A DNA stretch of 64,000 nt from Odobenus rosmarus divergens (Eukaryota > Chordata > Mammalia > Carnivora > Odobenidae), in the NCBI RefSeq assembly GCF_000321225.1, contig NW_004451877.1, forward strand, positions 1 to 64,000, in the 5' to 3' direction. The translations under genes were made by a program, and so were the position numbers. Position 1 is the first letter of the stretch; the number at the start of each line of letters is the position of its first letter. The notes below the pieces were generated by a model. The model made no database searches, was not told the DNA's origin, and saw only the letters and a list, made by a program, of their open reading frames with translations. Positions 11,769 to 24,195 of the stretch are shown piece after piece.

Positions 11769-12284
11769 AGGTCATACTAGCTACTATAACATAAAGAATA
11801 CAGATTGAAAGAGCTCAGGCAAGATGCATATTTAGTTTTCTCATGTAATAGTCCAAGCTCCAGATCAGTGAGAAGTTTTCTTGCACAGAGTACTTAAAAG
11901 TCCAATTTCCTTCCATTTTTTTTCTTTGCCATTTCCTAGGGTATTGTCTTTATATTCATGGTCAAAGTGTGGTCCCCATCACATATGTGTTCCATTTTAC
12001 TTGATAGTAAAAGAGAATGTGAAGGAAGCAGGCCCACTATTTTAAAGGCTCCAGCCTAGATAACATGCATGTTGAGCAAGAAGATACAGCTACCAATTCC
12101 AGCTGAGAATATCCACCATGTATGGAAGATGGTAAAGATCATAACAAAGCCAACCACCAAAAATTAGGGGCCCACAAACATTGATCCACTGGATCTTCTA
12201 TGGAGTTGAAAGAGAGACTCAACACACAAGGTGCTAGTTAGAATAACATTTTACTCACAGAAAAAAGAGATACAGTAAGATCAG
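11769..12284. other. Unique sequence, nothing firm
   Basis: No repeat family is assigned. Confidence 0.45.
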
Positions 12285-12397
12285 CATCTGTAGTGGGTGC
12301 TGAGCAAGGATCTCGATGTGGGACTCGATCCTGGAACTCCAGGATCATGACCTGAGCCAAAGGCAGTCGCTTAACCAACTGATCCATCCAGGCACCC
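12285..12397 (-). mobile_element. CAN-SINE, truncated or diverged, minus strand
   Basis: The right part matches the head and centre of a carnivore SINE on the minus strand (GGGTGCCTGG..., CCTGGAGTTCCAGGATCGAG). The CT-rich part and A tail are missing or too diverged to see to the left of about 12285. No target-site duplication was found, so the left boundary is a guess. Confidence 0.85.
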
Positions 12398-13040
12398 ATA
12401 TTTCGATTAAAATTTGGAGAATCAAATGGTGATGGTTGAAGTGTCCTGCTTCAATCATTTTTGTGCTCATTGCTCCCCAAAGTACTTCTTAAATATTATC
12501 CTACCTGTAGTTCAATCTCATGTATAAATCAGACCTCATCACATAATTTTATCCCAGTGATACCATCATTTCTTGTCATAGCTAAAAGCCTTGAAGTCTC
12601 AGTTTCCTTCTCCTTTGTCCCCTACATCCAAACTGTTGTAAAAGTCATAGAAAAGAGTTTGATATTTCTTTATTTGATATGTCTTTCTGATTTGTCTCTC
12701 TGTGTTCATTTTCACTTCCATTTCCTTTGTTCAGTTGCTCATCTCTTTACTCATCGCCTACTAAAATAGCCTTCCTCACTTTGACTTAGTTCTCTTCTGT
12801 GCTATAATGCATCCTAATTTTGAAACTGTTTCACTTATTGTGGTTTTTTTGTTTGTTTACTTTGTTTTAATGAGGTAAATTTTGTCATCTTCTGGACCAG
12901 GAACCTCCCTGTTTTCTACCTAATTATATCGCAGCCCCTTTTCTAGGCTTACTAAACTATCAATAATCTTACTTAACTCCTGTACATATGATTATTTCTA
13001 TTAACAGTTTTATCCTTTCTCTCCCTCATGCAGGTACATC
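12398..13040. other. Unique sequence, nothing recognised
   Basis: Pyrimidine-biased DNA. The open frame 12461-12769 (102 codons) is Ser/Leu/Phe-rich with no domain features and lacks an exon-like context. Confidence 0.45.
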
Positions 13041-13205
13041 TCTGTGCCTTTCCCTATGTTAAACATCTCCTCCGGTTGGGATGCATTCCCTTCTTTACCA
13101 CTGTGCATCCTAAACATGTCTCAAGATTCCACCTCTAGTTTGTCCATGAAGTCTTTTGCTACCACTCCAGTTTAGTGAATCTTTCATTTCTTAACTATTG
13201 CCTTT
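13041..13205 (+). mobile_element. Possible L2 LINE fragment, cut by the gap
   Basis: The order of phrases resembles the L2 3' region: a CCCTTCTTTACCACTGTG block, CAAGATTCCACCTC and CATGAAGTCTTTTGC, comparable to the better copy at 57715-58060. It stops at the run of N, so it cannot be followed. Confidence 0.4.
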
Positions 13206-13581
13206 NNNNNNNNNNNNNNNNNNNNNNNNNNNNNNNNNNNNNNNNNNNNNNNNNNNNNNNNNNNNNNNNNNNNNNNNNNNNNNNNNNNNNNNNNNNNNNN
13301 NNNNNNNNNNNNNNNNNNNNNNNNNNNNNNNNNNNNNNNNNNNNNNNNNNNNNNNNNNNNNNNNNNNNNNNNNNNNNNNNNNNNNNNNNNNNNNNNNNNN
13401 NNNNNNNNNNNNNNNNNNNNNNNNNNNNNNNNNNNNNNNNNNNNNNNNNNNNNNNNNNNNNNNNNNNNNNNNNNNNNNNNNNNNNNNNNNNNNNNNNNNN
13501 NNNNNNNNNNNNNNNNNNNNNNNNNNNNNNNNNNNNNNNNNNNNNNNNNNNNNNNNNNNNNNNNNNNNNNNNNNNNNNNNN
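13206..13581. other. Assembly gap, 376 N
   Basis: An unbroken run of N. It directly abuts the T-run at the tail of the following SINE, a common place for assembly failure. Apparent open frames spanning it are artefacts. Confidence 1.
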
Positions 13582-13777
13582 TTTTTTTTTAAGATTTTTT
13601 ATTTATTTTTCAACAGAGAGGGACAGCGAGAGAGGGAACACAAGCAGGGGGAGTGGGAGAGAGAGAAGCAGGCTTCCCGTGCAGCAGGGAGCCCAATGTG
13701 AGGCTCGATCCCAGGATCCTGGGATCATGACCTGCACTGAAGGCAGACGCTTAACGACTGAGTCCCCCAGGTGCCCC
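13582..13777 (-). mobile_element. CAN-SINE, minus strand, adjacent to the gap
   Basis: On the minus strand the head is GGGGCACCTGGGGGACTCAG, followed by the TGGGATC central block, CT-rich stretch and A tail (plus-strand T9AAGATT). The tail side runs into the N gap, so its true end and left TSD copy are not visible. Confidence 0.95.
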
Positions 13778-15368
13778 TCAGTCATCATTTTCCTTTTCTC
13801 TCTCTTCATCATGGTAGTTTTAAGTTGTTTTTGAGGGATAAATACTTGACAGCAGGACAGAGGGCAGGTAATTAACTATAATGTGGTAAGATGGAGCCCC
13901 AGACAAAGAGCAAGGCAAGCCAACCATTGGATTATGCATTTTCACTTGTGGTGATTAAATGCTCACAGACATTAACATATAACAAACTGTAGAAATGATT
14001 TGTAAATCTTTCAGGGTTTTATAAACAGCTTTATCTCTCAATTCTACATGATGAAATGGTAAAGAATTATTTATTATGTCTCTCCACCACTGGCATATGA
14101 AATTCTTAAAAGATTTATTTTAACGTTGGGGTTCTCTTGAGATTAGAGAACTGGCAAGAAAAAGAATGAAATCTTTGTCTCCTCAGGCCCACAACATAAT
14201 AAACTCTACTACGCTATTTTGTAAAGGATCTTCCTCTTATCCATGCAAAGGAAGTGCTTTCTTTTTATTGTAATATAGTTGTAAAACTCAAACAACCATC
14301 ATAATTTCATTAAATCATACTGAACTTCATAGAATTGTTGAAAAGTGTCCATAATATGCAATATTTGTTCTGCAAACTGACTGAATATTTATAATATTTA
14401 GTCTATACCATGCTATTTATTCAAAAAATGACATATTTGTTTTTGTTTTCTTAGTAGAGCATAAGGCAAATTATATTAATTAGGCTATTTACATGATTTC
14501 CTAACTTAGAGCAGTGAAATTTACCTTCAGCTGGCAAATAATTGGAATTACAATTGCTAGAGATATCACAAGTTTGTTAATTATATCAGACTTCAGCAAG
14601 CTGATAGGTCACTAAATGGTCTTTTTTCTCTCCTCCCCTCTTCTTTCTTTTTCTCTTCTACAATAATTTATGTCCCCTTCATTCCTTATGTAGAATGAAG
14701 TTACCATAAAGTGAATGTAAAATGTATGATCATCTGAGCTACAATTTCCACTTGAGATTTGGGACTCTATAATCTTCTAGAGATGAATGGATTAGTTTGT
14801 CATTGTTACCTTTTTGAAGAAAATTAGGCCTAAAAGTTGAGACAGACCCAGGTCTTACCCTCTCTGCTATTAGAAATAATGGAAATTTAAAAAAGGGATT
14901 AAAGTCAGAAACCAAAACAATGAAATGTATCAAATTTAGTACTAGTGTAGTACCTATGCAAAACCATTTAGTTTTTACTATTAAGATGCATTTGGATGTT
15001 TTCCTAGGCTTTTTTACATTTTGAGGAAATAAGAAAGTTGAGGAGGGTTGGGGGCAATAGAAAAGCATGATGCAAAATGAATCTTTAATTAGTGAAAGAA
15101 AACACCTTCAGCATTATCATCTCGTTGTGGCTTAGAAACTTATAATGCCTTTCCATTGTTCTCAAAAGAGCACTTTTTAGAATGTTTTGTAAACACTAGT
15201 TTCCTAAGGTCCTACTCCTGAGATATAATCATTGAAATAAATGAGAAGTGTTCCACAGTCAGATAATTCCAAGAAATTATGTATACTAAACCTCATTCTA
15301 GGAGAACCATACTATGCATCAATAGACTAAAGGCTGAGAAATGCTACAGTGAGGACAACTATTTAGCA
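13778..15368. other. AT-rich unique sequence
   Basis: No recognisable repeat, RNA or exon. A 109-codon minus-strand frame at 14739-15068 shows no family features and is probably chance. Confidence 0.5.
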
Positions 15369-15479
15369 TTGATCAACTACTTCCATCCTCACTGTGATTA
15401 CATCCAGTCAGTTTTGCATCTCAGTTACAAAAGAGGAACACATAGGTGATATAGAAGATAAAACTACAGAAAAAAAAAT

Positions 15480-16090
15480 GAAGCTGAAAAGAAGAGGGAA
15501 AGAAAACTATTAGATCATGAATATAGACTTAGGGAAATCAGCAATTCCACAAAGCACAATAATATCCATATCATAGGAGTCCCAGAAGAAGAAGAGTGGG
15601 GGAAAAGGGGCAGAAGGTTTATTTGAACAAATTATAGCTGAGAACTTCCCTAATCTGGGGAAGGGAACAGTAATTCATGTCCAAGAGGCACAGAGAATTC
15701 CCCTCAAAATCAACAAAAAGAGGTCAACACCAAGACCTAACATAATAAAACTTGCAAAGCACAAAAATAAAGAGAGAATTCTGAAAACAGCTAGGGACAA
15801 AGGGTCCTTAACCTACAAGGGTATGCTCAAGTTAGCAGGAGGGCCTGTCCACAGAAACTTGGCAAGCCAGAAAAAAGTGGCATGATACATTCAACATGCT
15901 TAATGGGAAAAATATGCAGCCAAGAATACTATATCCAGCAAAGCTGTCATTCAGAATAATAGGAGAGATAAAGAATTCCCAAGACAAGTAAAAACTAAAG
16001 CATTTGGTGAACACTAACACTGCAAAAAGTATCAAAGGGACTCTTTGAGTGGGGGAGACCAAAAGCAACAGACTAGAAAGGAAGAGAGAC
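15480..16090 (+). pseudogene. L1 ORF1 remnant (C-terminal half)
   Basis: Degenerate copy of the L1 RNA-binding chaperone protein. In broken frames one can read the RRM-to-CTD order: an I-I-G-V-P-E-E motif near 15573, the NFPNLG-type motif near 15645, R-S-T-P-R-P near 15722, and the W-H-D-T-F-N-M-L-N-G-K-N stretch near 15875 that is the ORF1 C-terminal signature. No start codon region and no coiled coil remain because of the 5' truncation. Not functional. Confidence 0.8.
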
Positions 16091-16129
16091 AATCTAAAAG
16101 AACAGTGACCTTACAGGTAATAATGGCAC

Positions 16130-19100
16130 AATTCATATCTATCAATAAATACTTTGATTATAAATGGACTAAATGCTCTAATCAGAAGACATAGGGTATC
16201 AGAATGGATAAGAAAAAAAAAAAAGACCCATCAATGTGCTGCTTAAAAGAGACTCATTTTAGACCCAAAACCCTTCTGCATTGAAAAGTGAGGGGGTGGA
16301 AACCATCTATCATGCTAATGGACAATAAAAGAAAGCTAGAGTAGCTATCTTTATATCAGAAAAACTAGATTTTAAACTAAAGACTGTAATGAGACATGAA
16401 GAAGAGCACTATATCATAATAAGATGCTCTATCCATCAGGAAGATCTAACAATTATAAATATTGTTGCCCCCAACTTGGGAGCACCCAAATATATAAATC
16501 AATAATAACAAACTTAAAGAAACTCATCGATAATAATACAATAAAAGTAGGGGATTTTAACACCCTACTCACAACAATGGACCGATCATTTAAGCAGAAG
16601 AGCAATAAGGAAACAATGGCTTTGAATGACACACTGGATCAGATGGACTTAACAGACATATTCAGAGCATTTCATCCTAGAGCAGCAGAATACACATTCT
16701 TTTCAAGTGCAGAGGGAACATTTTCCAGAATAGATCACATGCTGGGTCACAAATCAGGCCTCAACCAACACAAAAAGATTGAGATCATACCATGCATATT
16801 TTCAGACCACAGCACTATAAAATGTAAAGTTAACCACAAGAAAAAATTTGGAAAGACCACAAATACATGGACTTAAAGAACATCTTACTAAAGAATGAAT
16901 GGATTAACCAGGAAGTTAAAGAAGAAATTAAAAAAAAAAAAAAAAATACATGCAAGCAAAACAAATGAAAAACAAAATGAAACCATGACAGTCCAAAACC
17001 TTTGGGACTCAGAAAAGGTGGTTATAAATTGGTATATAGCAATACAGACCTTACTCAAGAATGAAGAAAAGTCTCAAATACACAACCTAATCTTATGCCT
17101 AAAGCAGCTAGAGCAAGAAAAGCAAATAAAGCCTAAATCCAGCAGGAGAAGAAAAATAATAAAGATTAGAGCAGAAATCAGTGATATAGAAATAAAAAAA
17201 AAAACACAATAGAACCCATTAAAGAAACTAGGAGCTGATTCTTTGAAGAATTAATAAGATTGTTAGACCTCTAGCCAGACTTATCAAAAAGAAAAGATAA
17301 AGGACCAGAATAAATAAGATCATGAATGGAAAGAAGAGATCACAACCAACATCACAGAAATATGACAATTATAAAAGAATATTATGAAAAATTATATGCC
17401 AACAAATCAGGCAATCTGGAAGAAATGGATAAATTCCTAGAATCATATAAACTACTGAAACTGAAACAGGAAGAAATAGAAAATTTGAATAGACCCATAA
17501 CCAGCAAAGAAATTGAATCAGTAATCAAAAATCTCCCAACAAACAATAGTCTAGGACTGAATAGCTTTCCAGGGGAATTTATCAAACATTTAAAGAAGAA
17601 TTAATACCTATTCTGAAGTTTTTACAAAAAGTATAAAAGGCAGGAAACTTCCAAACTCATTCTACAGGACCAGCATTACCTTGATTCCAAAACCAGAAAA
17701 AGATCACTCTAAAAAGGAGAATTACACACCAATATTCCAGATGGACATGGTTTTTAAAATTCTCAACAAGATACTGGGAAATCGAATACAACAGTACATT
17801 AAAAGGATTATTCACCACCATCAAGTGAGATTTATTACTGGGCTGCAGGGGTGGTTCAACATTCACAAGTAAATCAATGTGATATATCACATTAATAAAA
17901 GAAAGGATAAGAAACTTATGATCCTCTCAATAGATATAGAAAAAGAATTTGACAAAATACAGCATCTTTTCTTGATAAGAACCCTCAAGAAAGTAGAGAT
18001 AGAAGAAACATACTTCAACATCATAAAGGCCATATTCAAAAGACCCAGAGCTAATATCATTCTCAATGGGGAAAACTGAGAATTTTTCCCATAAGGTCAG
18101 GAACACGACAGGGATGTCCCCTCTCACCACTGTTATTCAACATAATACTGGAAATCCTAGCCTCAGCAATCAGACAACAAAAAGAAATAAAAGGCATCCA
18201 AATAGGCAAGGAAGAAGTCAAACTTTCACTCTTCACAGACTACATGATACACTATGTGGAAAACCTGAAAGACTACACTAAAAAACTTCTGGAACTGATA
18301 AATGAATTCAGCAATGTCACAGGATATAAAATCAACACACAGAAATCTGTTGCATTATCTTAGATTGATAATGAAGCAGCAAAAAGAAAAGTCAAGGAAT
18401 CAATCCCATTTATAACTGCACCAAAATCATAAGATACCTAAGAATAAACCTAATCAAAGAGGTAAAAGATCTGTATGCTGAAAACTATAGAACACTTATG
18501 AAAGAAATTGAAGGTAACTCAAAGAAATGAAAAAAATATTCCATGCTCATGGGTTGGAAGAACAAATAATGTTAAAATGTCTATATTACCCAAAGCAATC
18601 TACACATTCATTGCAATTGCCATCAAAATAACACCAGCATTTTTCATACAACTAGAACAAACAATCCTAAAATTTGTATGGAACCACAAAAGACCCCAAA
18701 TGGCCAAAGCAATCTTGAAAAGGAAAAGCAAAGCAGGAGGCATCACAATCCCAGACGTAAGTTATATTACAAAGCTGTAATCATCAATCAAGACAGTATG
18801 GTACTGGCACAAAAACAGACACATGGATCAATGGAACAGAGAATACAGAAATGGACCCACAACTGTATGCTCAACTAATCTTTGACAAAGCAGGAAAGAA
18901 TATCCAATGGAAAAAAAATACAGTCTTTTCCCAAAAAATGGTGTTGGGAAAACTAGACAGCTATATTCAAAAGAATGAAACTGGACCACTTTCTTATTCC
19001 ATACACAAAAATAAATTAAAAATGGATGAAAGACCTAAATGTGAGACAGGAAACTACCAAAATTCTAGAGGAGAACACAGGCAGCAAACTCTTTGACCTT

Positions 19101-19960
19101 GGCTTCTTACTAGACACGTCTCTGGAGGTGAGGGATAAAAAAGCAAAACTGAACTATTGGGACCTCATTAAGATAAAAAGCTTCTGCACAGAGAAGGAAA
19201 CAATCAACAAAACTAAAAGGCAGCCAGTGGAATGGGAGAAGATATTTGCAAATGACATGTTGGATAAAGGACTAGTATCCAGAATCTATAAAGAACTCAT
19301 CAAAATCAACACCCAAAAAATAAATAATCCAGTTAAGAAATGGGCAGAAAACAAGAACAGACGTTTCTCCAAAGAAAACGTGCAAATGGCTAACAAACAC
19401 ATGAAAAAATGTTCAACATCACTCATCATCAGGGAAATACTAATCAAAACCACAATAAGACACCACCTTACACCTGTCGGAATGGCTAAAATTAACAACC
19501 TAGGAAACAACAGATGTTGATGAGGATGTGGAGAAAGCGGAACACTTTTTTACTGTTGGTGGGAATGCAAGCTGGTACAGCCACTCTGGAAAACAGTATG
19601 GAGGTTCTGCAAAAAGTTAAAATTAGAACTACCCTAATACCTAGTGATTGCATTACTGGATATTTATCCAAAGGATACAAAAATGCTGATTTGAAGGGAC
19701 ACATGCACACCAATGTTTATAGTAGCACTATCCACAGTAACCAAATTATGGAAACAGCCCAAATGTCCATTGACTGATGAATGGATAAAGAAGAGGTGGT
19801 ATATATACACAATGGAATATTACTCAGCCATCAAAAAGAATGAAATCTTGCCATTTCAACAATGTGGATGGACCTAGAGTGTATTATATTAAGTGAAATA
19901 AGTCAGTCTGAGAAAGACAAATATCATATGATTTCATTTATATGTGAAATTTAAGAAACC
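16130..19960 (+). pseudogene. L1 ORF2 remnant (endonuclease and reverse transcriptase)
   Basis: The longest endonuclease piece is open at 16424-16876 and keeps the G-D-F-N, S-R-I-D-H and S-D-H-S boxes of the APE-type nuclease. Later pieces cover the linker (17326-17604), the RT start with the I-P-K-P-E-K-D motif near 17681, and the C-terminal part (19026-19520). The RT active site near 18234 reads F-T-D-Y in place of F-A-D-D, so the second catalytic aspartate is lost. Several frameshifts and stops separate the pieces. Confidence 0.88.
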
Positions 19961-20281
19961 AAACAGATGAACATAAGGGAATGGGGAAAAAAAAAAGTAA
20001 GCTAAAAACAGGGAGGGAGGCAAACTGTAAGTGACTCTTACCTATAGAGAACAACCTGAGAGTTGCTGGAGGGGAGATGGGTGGGAGGATGAGCTAAATG
20101 GGTGATGGGCATTAAGGAGGGCACTTGTGATGAGCATTGGGTGTTATGTTAAGTGATGAATCACTAAATTTTACTCCTGAAACCAGAACTACACTGTATG
20201 GTAACTACCTGGAATTAAAAAAAAAAAAAATTGATCAACTAGTGTTTCCAAAACATTTTTGGAGCATAGGTTTTTCTTTAT

Positions 20282-20325
20282 CTTTCTTTTCTTCTTCTTC
20301 TTCTCCTTCTTCCTCTTTTCCCCCA
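20282..20325. repeat. (TTC)n-like pyrimidine simple repeat
   Basis: Irregular TTC, CTT and CCT units on the plus strand, just after the L1 tail. Confidence 0.85.
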
Positions 20326-20539
20326 TATACTTATTGGTGTTTTGTAGATTTACTGGAGGAATCTATGCCTGGAGCTAACGTTCAAACTGCTTACCCCATG
20401 CTAGGAGGCTGGTCATGGTCTATCTCACCCTATATCTCAGCCTCACCTTTTGCTACTTTCCCTCTTGCTCCTAATCTGATTTTCAGCTCCCTAAAATAAA
20501 CCATCTTCTCTCACCTCCCAGCCTTCCTTCACTCAGTCA

Positions 20540-21010
20540 ACTCCTTATGCTTCTGGTCTCCAAATAGATGTCATTTCTTTGGGAAGCTGTTCCTGCGCAA
20601 AGGAAGACTGGGTTAGGGGGTGCTTTTAGGGGCATCTTTATCTATCTACCTTTCCAGTAATGTTCTATTTGCTTTTATACCTGTTCGTTAGTGATCTTTA
20701 TAAAGGCAGAGACCATTTTTGTGGTGTTTACTTATGGATCTTCAGACAATGGTGTGCTGGAGCCAGCTTATGCCAGAGCTGGCTTGTACTGACTCACAGG
20801 AGCCCATTGTTAAACTTATAGGAATTTTGTGAGCTGATTGATGTCCTTTTGGTAGTTTGAAATCAGCCATGATGGGAATACTTCCACCACAGAAACTGGC
20901 AAACACAACAAAACTGGCTTGGTTTCAGCTGGTTGCCTAATAGTCACCAGCACACTCAATACCTGGCACCTGGTACATAGTGGGTGTTTAATTAGTGATT
21001 TTTTGGATGA
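20540..21010 (+). mobile_element. L2 LINE 3' end, split by a short DNA element
   Basis: The left part (to 20750) shows the L2-type block with AAGGCAGAGACCATTTTTGTG. The right part (from about 20953) resumes with ACCTGGCACCTGGTACATAG and ends in the GAATGAATAAA-like L2 tail. The two halves join in order if 20751-20952 is removed. Confidence 0.75.
20751..20952. mobile_element. Short hAT-like non-autonomous DNA element
   Basis: The insert separates the two halves of an L2. Its ends are inverted: GTGTGCTGG at 20752-20760 and CCAGCACAC at 20947-20955. The octamers CAGACAAT (20743-20750) and CACTCAAT (20953-20960) match in 6 of 8 positions, fitting an old 8-bp hAT TSD. The exact right border is uncertain because the inverted repeat and the TSD overlap by 3 bases. 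Family not named. Confidence 0.6.
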
Positions 21011-21124
21011 ATGAATAAACTAGTTCTATTTTTAAAATGTACTTTATTGCCTCAATTTTTCTACTTCTTAGGTTCTGGGAATAACCCTCTTCACATTTCA
21101 AATTCTTTTTCCTGTCTTATTTTT

Positions 21125-21230
21125 TTAAGCTTTTTTGCCTAAAGGAAGGGACTATGTCATTTATTTCTACATATCCTACAGTGCTTTACAGAGAGTAGGC
21201 ACATCATAATTTTTAAATGACAGCTATATC
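21125..21230 (+). mobile_element. Possible L2 3' tail
   Basis: AAAGGAAGGGACTATGTCAT then ATATCCTACAGTGC and AGTAGGCACATCATAA follow the L2 3'-end order (GGCAGGGAC, TATCCCCAG, TAGTAGGCGC). Diverged. Confidence 0.5.
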
Positions 21231-22055
21231 TATGAACTGAGCTCCTGCTGTCTCCCCACCTTTAGTCAGTCAATCATACCTCTTCTAACTCTTACTCTGA
21301 TGGTAGTAGTAGTCGTCGAGCCCAGTACTTTTTCTGAAATATACTGAATATAGAGTCACCTTGGTGCAGACATAGAAATTGGTTGTTATCATGGAAGGCC
21401 CAAGTCTGCTCATCAGATTTTCCATGCTGAGAAGGAGAAGAGATACATACAAATATTGTTCTCTCAAAGCTTAGAGTCTTGCCTAATTCCCTTGAATAAC
21501 TAGATTACCATCTGAGGTCAGGTTCCTCAGAAGCCAACCTAGAGGCAAAGATTTGTATATTTGTTAAGCGATGTGTTAAGAAACTGCTCCCAGGAGAAAT
21601 TGGCAAGAGAGTGAGAGAAGCAGGACAGAGATGAAAAGCTAACAAGAGTACAATCTTGGTAAAAGCCCTGGGCAGCATAGGTTCTAGTGTTTTCCACAGC
21701 AGAATGCTAGGGTGTTACATGTCAGAATTATCACAACCTGAGGCAAGAGTGCTGGGCCTGAAGACTGTGATAGTCAGAAACAAAAGTACTCATGGGGAGG
21801 AAACACAGAAATAGGAGAAATCGAAGGAGATCTGGAAGGGACATTGTTAAATCTAAAATGGGGATTATCAACAAATTCAGAGTTAAATTGGTTATCTTTT
21901 GGATATGCTTTAATTACCTTTAGTCCTGGTTCTTTTGTTAAGCATCTTTTTGAACTTGGTAGATAAATTCTGGGTCTAAATTTCCTCATTTATAAAATAG
22001 AGAGGGTTGGACTGCTTATCTCTAGTATTTCTTTTATATCTGACATTCTACTGTT
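21231..22055. other. Unique sequence, nothing recognised
   Basis: No supported feature. A 71-codon minus-strand frame (21774-21989) has no domain features. Confidence 0.5.
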
Positions 22056-22546
22056 TGTCAAGGACCATCAAGGGTCTGAGATTTTACCCTACTTGCAAGC
22101 TAACAAGTTAGCCTAGCAGAAAACATGAGACTCCTGAATTAGAGGCAAAGGGCAGTTTATTATTCAAAGTGATAGCAGTACCCAAAGTATTAGCAATTGT
22201 TTAAGTTCCCTAAACAAGGGCAATCTGAACAGGACCAGGTAACATCTGTATAGGCAGTGGGTTGCATTATAGGGGAGGAACTTCAAGCTTAACCTAAATA
22301 GTTGATAATAGGCCATCAGAATGCCTGATCTTTTCCCTGGAGAGAGACATTATTTTTAGTATATTTACAGAAGTAAATCTGCCCTTTATTCCAGCTGGAG
22401 ACACTATCTTTATCTAGCAAGGCTGTTCATCATACACATATCCTTAAAAAGATAGTTCAGAGCAAAGACAGAGCCATCTTGCTCAGTGTGTAGAAATGCC
22501 TCATAACTAGAGATGCCTGATAACTATGGAGAGTTGTTTCCTTACA
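22056..22546 (-). mobile_element. Solo ERV LTR (5-bp TSD type), minus strand
   Basis: The 491-bp segment has TG...CA ends (plus strand TGTCAAGGACC ... TTTCCTTACA). The flanks are CTGTT (22051-22055) and TTGTT (22547-22551), 4 of 5 identical. On the minus strand AATAAA occurs at 22156-22161, about 100 bases before the LTR 3' end, followed by a U5-like stretch, which sets the orientation. No proviral interior is present. A 5-bp TSD suggests an ERVL-type group; the family is not identified. Confidence 0.65.
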
Positions 22547-24140
22547 TTGTTCTGGAGTCTATGTCACTAATTGTTTCTTTTAAGATCATAGATAAGACAT
22601 GTGAACTAGAAATGACTATTTTCCCAAAACTTGAGTACATGTAATGCTTTCTGATTATTTTTGAAAACAGTAGGAGCTGATGAACTTGATAGGCAGGTTC
22701 TCATGCCCAGGATGTATATCTCATAATACACATGGAGGTGTTTTCCTGTTTTCCCATTTCTTTTCTTCCTTCTTTCTTTCCCTGTTTATTCAAACATCCT
22801 TCTTTCTCCTCCTTTTTGACAATACTAACTGCCTAGCAGTTGGTAGAATTTGGCACACTATTTCCAACCTGAACTGTGACCACACTATGTGCTTTAAATA
22901 TAGTAAGTTTTGAAAATTAACACTAGACATTGTTCACCAACATCCTAGCAAATCCATCCAAGTTATTTCCTTACCTAAAGAAAGTTTCTCACCTTGGACT
23001 ACCATCAGAGAGAATATAATCAAGCCAAACAGATAAGTATATCCTCACAGGCCCAGGGCAAATCATAATTACAAAATAAAATTGGAAAGATAACTCATAA
23101 TATAGGTACTGTGCCTCTCTAGACTCTTCAAATGTGTCATTTTCAAGGCATGGTATGGAGCAGGCTACAAACATCCTAGAATGATAAGAGCATACATTAA
23201 GTTTTCCTCAATCTATTTTTTCTTACCTAATAAAGAAATTACTTTGGATATTTTCTGGAAATAGAAAATATATGTTTATAAATACATGAAATAAAATATT
23301 TGCAAAATTGATTTCTACTCCAAATAATAATAGAACCAAGTCCAACCAAAATGCTAAAAAATGGTCAATTGAATTGATTAGCATGAAAATCTATATCAAA
23401 TATCAATTTTCTCTGAATTTTAAGTAACATGGTCAATTTCTATATTTTAGGAGAAGTGGATGTTCATGAAACTTTCAGATCATCTTAGTCTTTCTAAGGC
23501 ATGAATCTTCCAATCAAGGGGTCCTGGCACTTTTCACATGGCTATCGCACAAACTCTTCAGCTCAAATAGAAATATATTAGCTAATATTTTCAGATGATT
23601 ATGTAAATAGTTCAAGCCCTATTTCCATTTTCAAAACAGAAGTGGTATAAATGTATAATTTGGCATCCACCAGCATAAGGAAGTGAGTGCTTCCTGTGTG
23701 TGAGTTGTGGAATGAATCTTATTTCTCTTTCCTTACATCTCAGTGATGTACACACATAGCTGCATACAAACTGATAGGTCCAAACCCACAGCACTTATGA
23801 ATGTTAAGTGAAGGAAATCTCAAGCAGTGTGCTGGATCCTGTACTTCCTCTGAGAATGAAGTGGTGACTGAAATTTGAGAATCATATACTTGAAATTATA
23901 GCATTTGGCTCTACCTGTGTGTATGTGTTGTAATTATCAGAATAATAGAAAATAATATTTCAATATGGATTATCTAAATCCTTCTGAGCAAGTTTCCCTA
24001 GGAATCAGTTTTATAAATGAGACCAAATTGCAAGTAGCCTTGGTTGCTTGTCCTTGCTATAATGAATTTAAACAAATAGCCAAAAATAGTCCCTGGTAAT
24101 TATGTTTTATAGGTATCTATTCCATGTCATTTTTCAAATT
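22547..24140. other. Unique sequence, nothing recognised
   Basis: AT-rich DNA. Several 60-80 codon frames occur with no domain features. Confidence 0.5.
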
Positions 24141-24195
24141 GCTAGCAGAATGTTATATACCCAGTAGGTGCTCAATAAATATTAATTGATGTTGA
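24141..24195 (+). mobile_element. L2 3' tail fragment
   Basis: CAGTAGGTGCTCAATAAAT at about 24160-24181 is the standard L2 terminal motif. Little else of the element is visible to the left. Confidence 0.6.

Larger units (their letters stand above)
15380..20230 (+). mobile_element. 5'-truncated L1 LINE with poly-A and TSD, plus strand
   Basis: The element covers the C-terminal part of ORF1, the inter-ORF region, ORF2 and the 3' UTR, and ends in an A-run at 20217-20230. An exact 11-bp repeat TTGATCAACTA lies at 15369-15379 and at 20231-20241, directly after the A tail, so it is taken as the TSD. The first 60-70 bases after the left copy are not obviously L1 and may be diverged ORF1. The 3' UTR ends with the carnivore-type phrase GATGAATCACTAAATTTTAC. 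Both reading frames are broken. Confidence 0.92.

Noticed and set aside
12461..12769. 102-codon plus-strand frame
   Set aside because: Pyrimidine-biased sequence suppresses stops; the peptide is Ser/Leu/Phe/Val-rich with no motif.
13175..13834. Long plus-strand open frames of 167 and 219 codons
   Set aside because: Most of their length is the run of N, which cannot contain a stop by default; the remainder is SINE.
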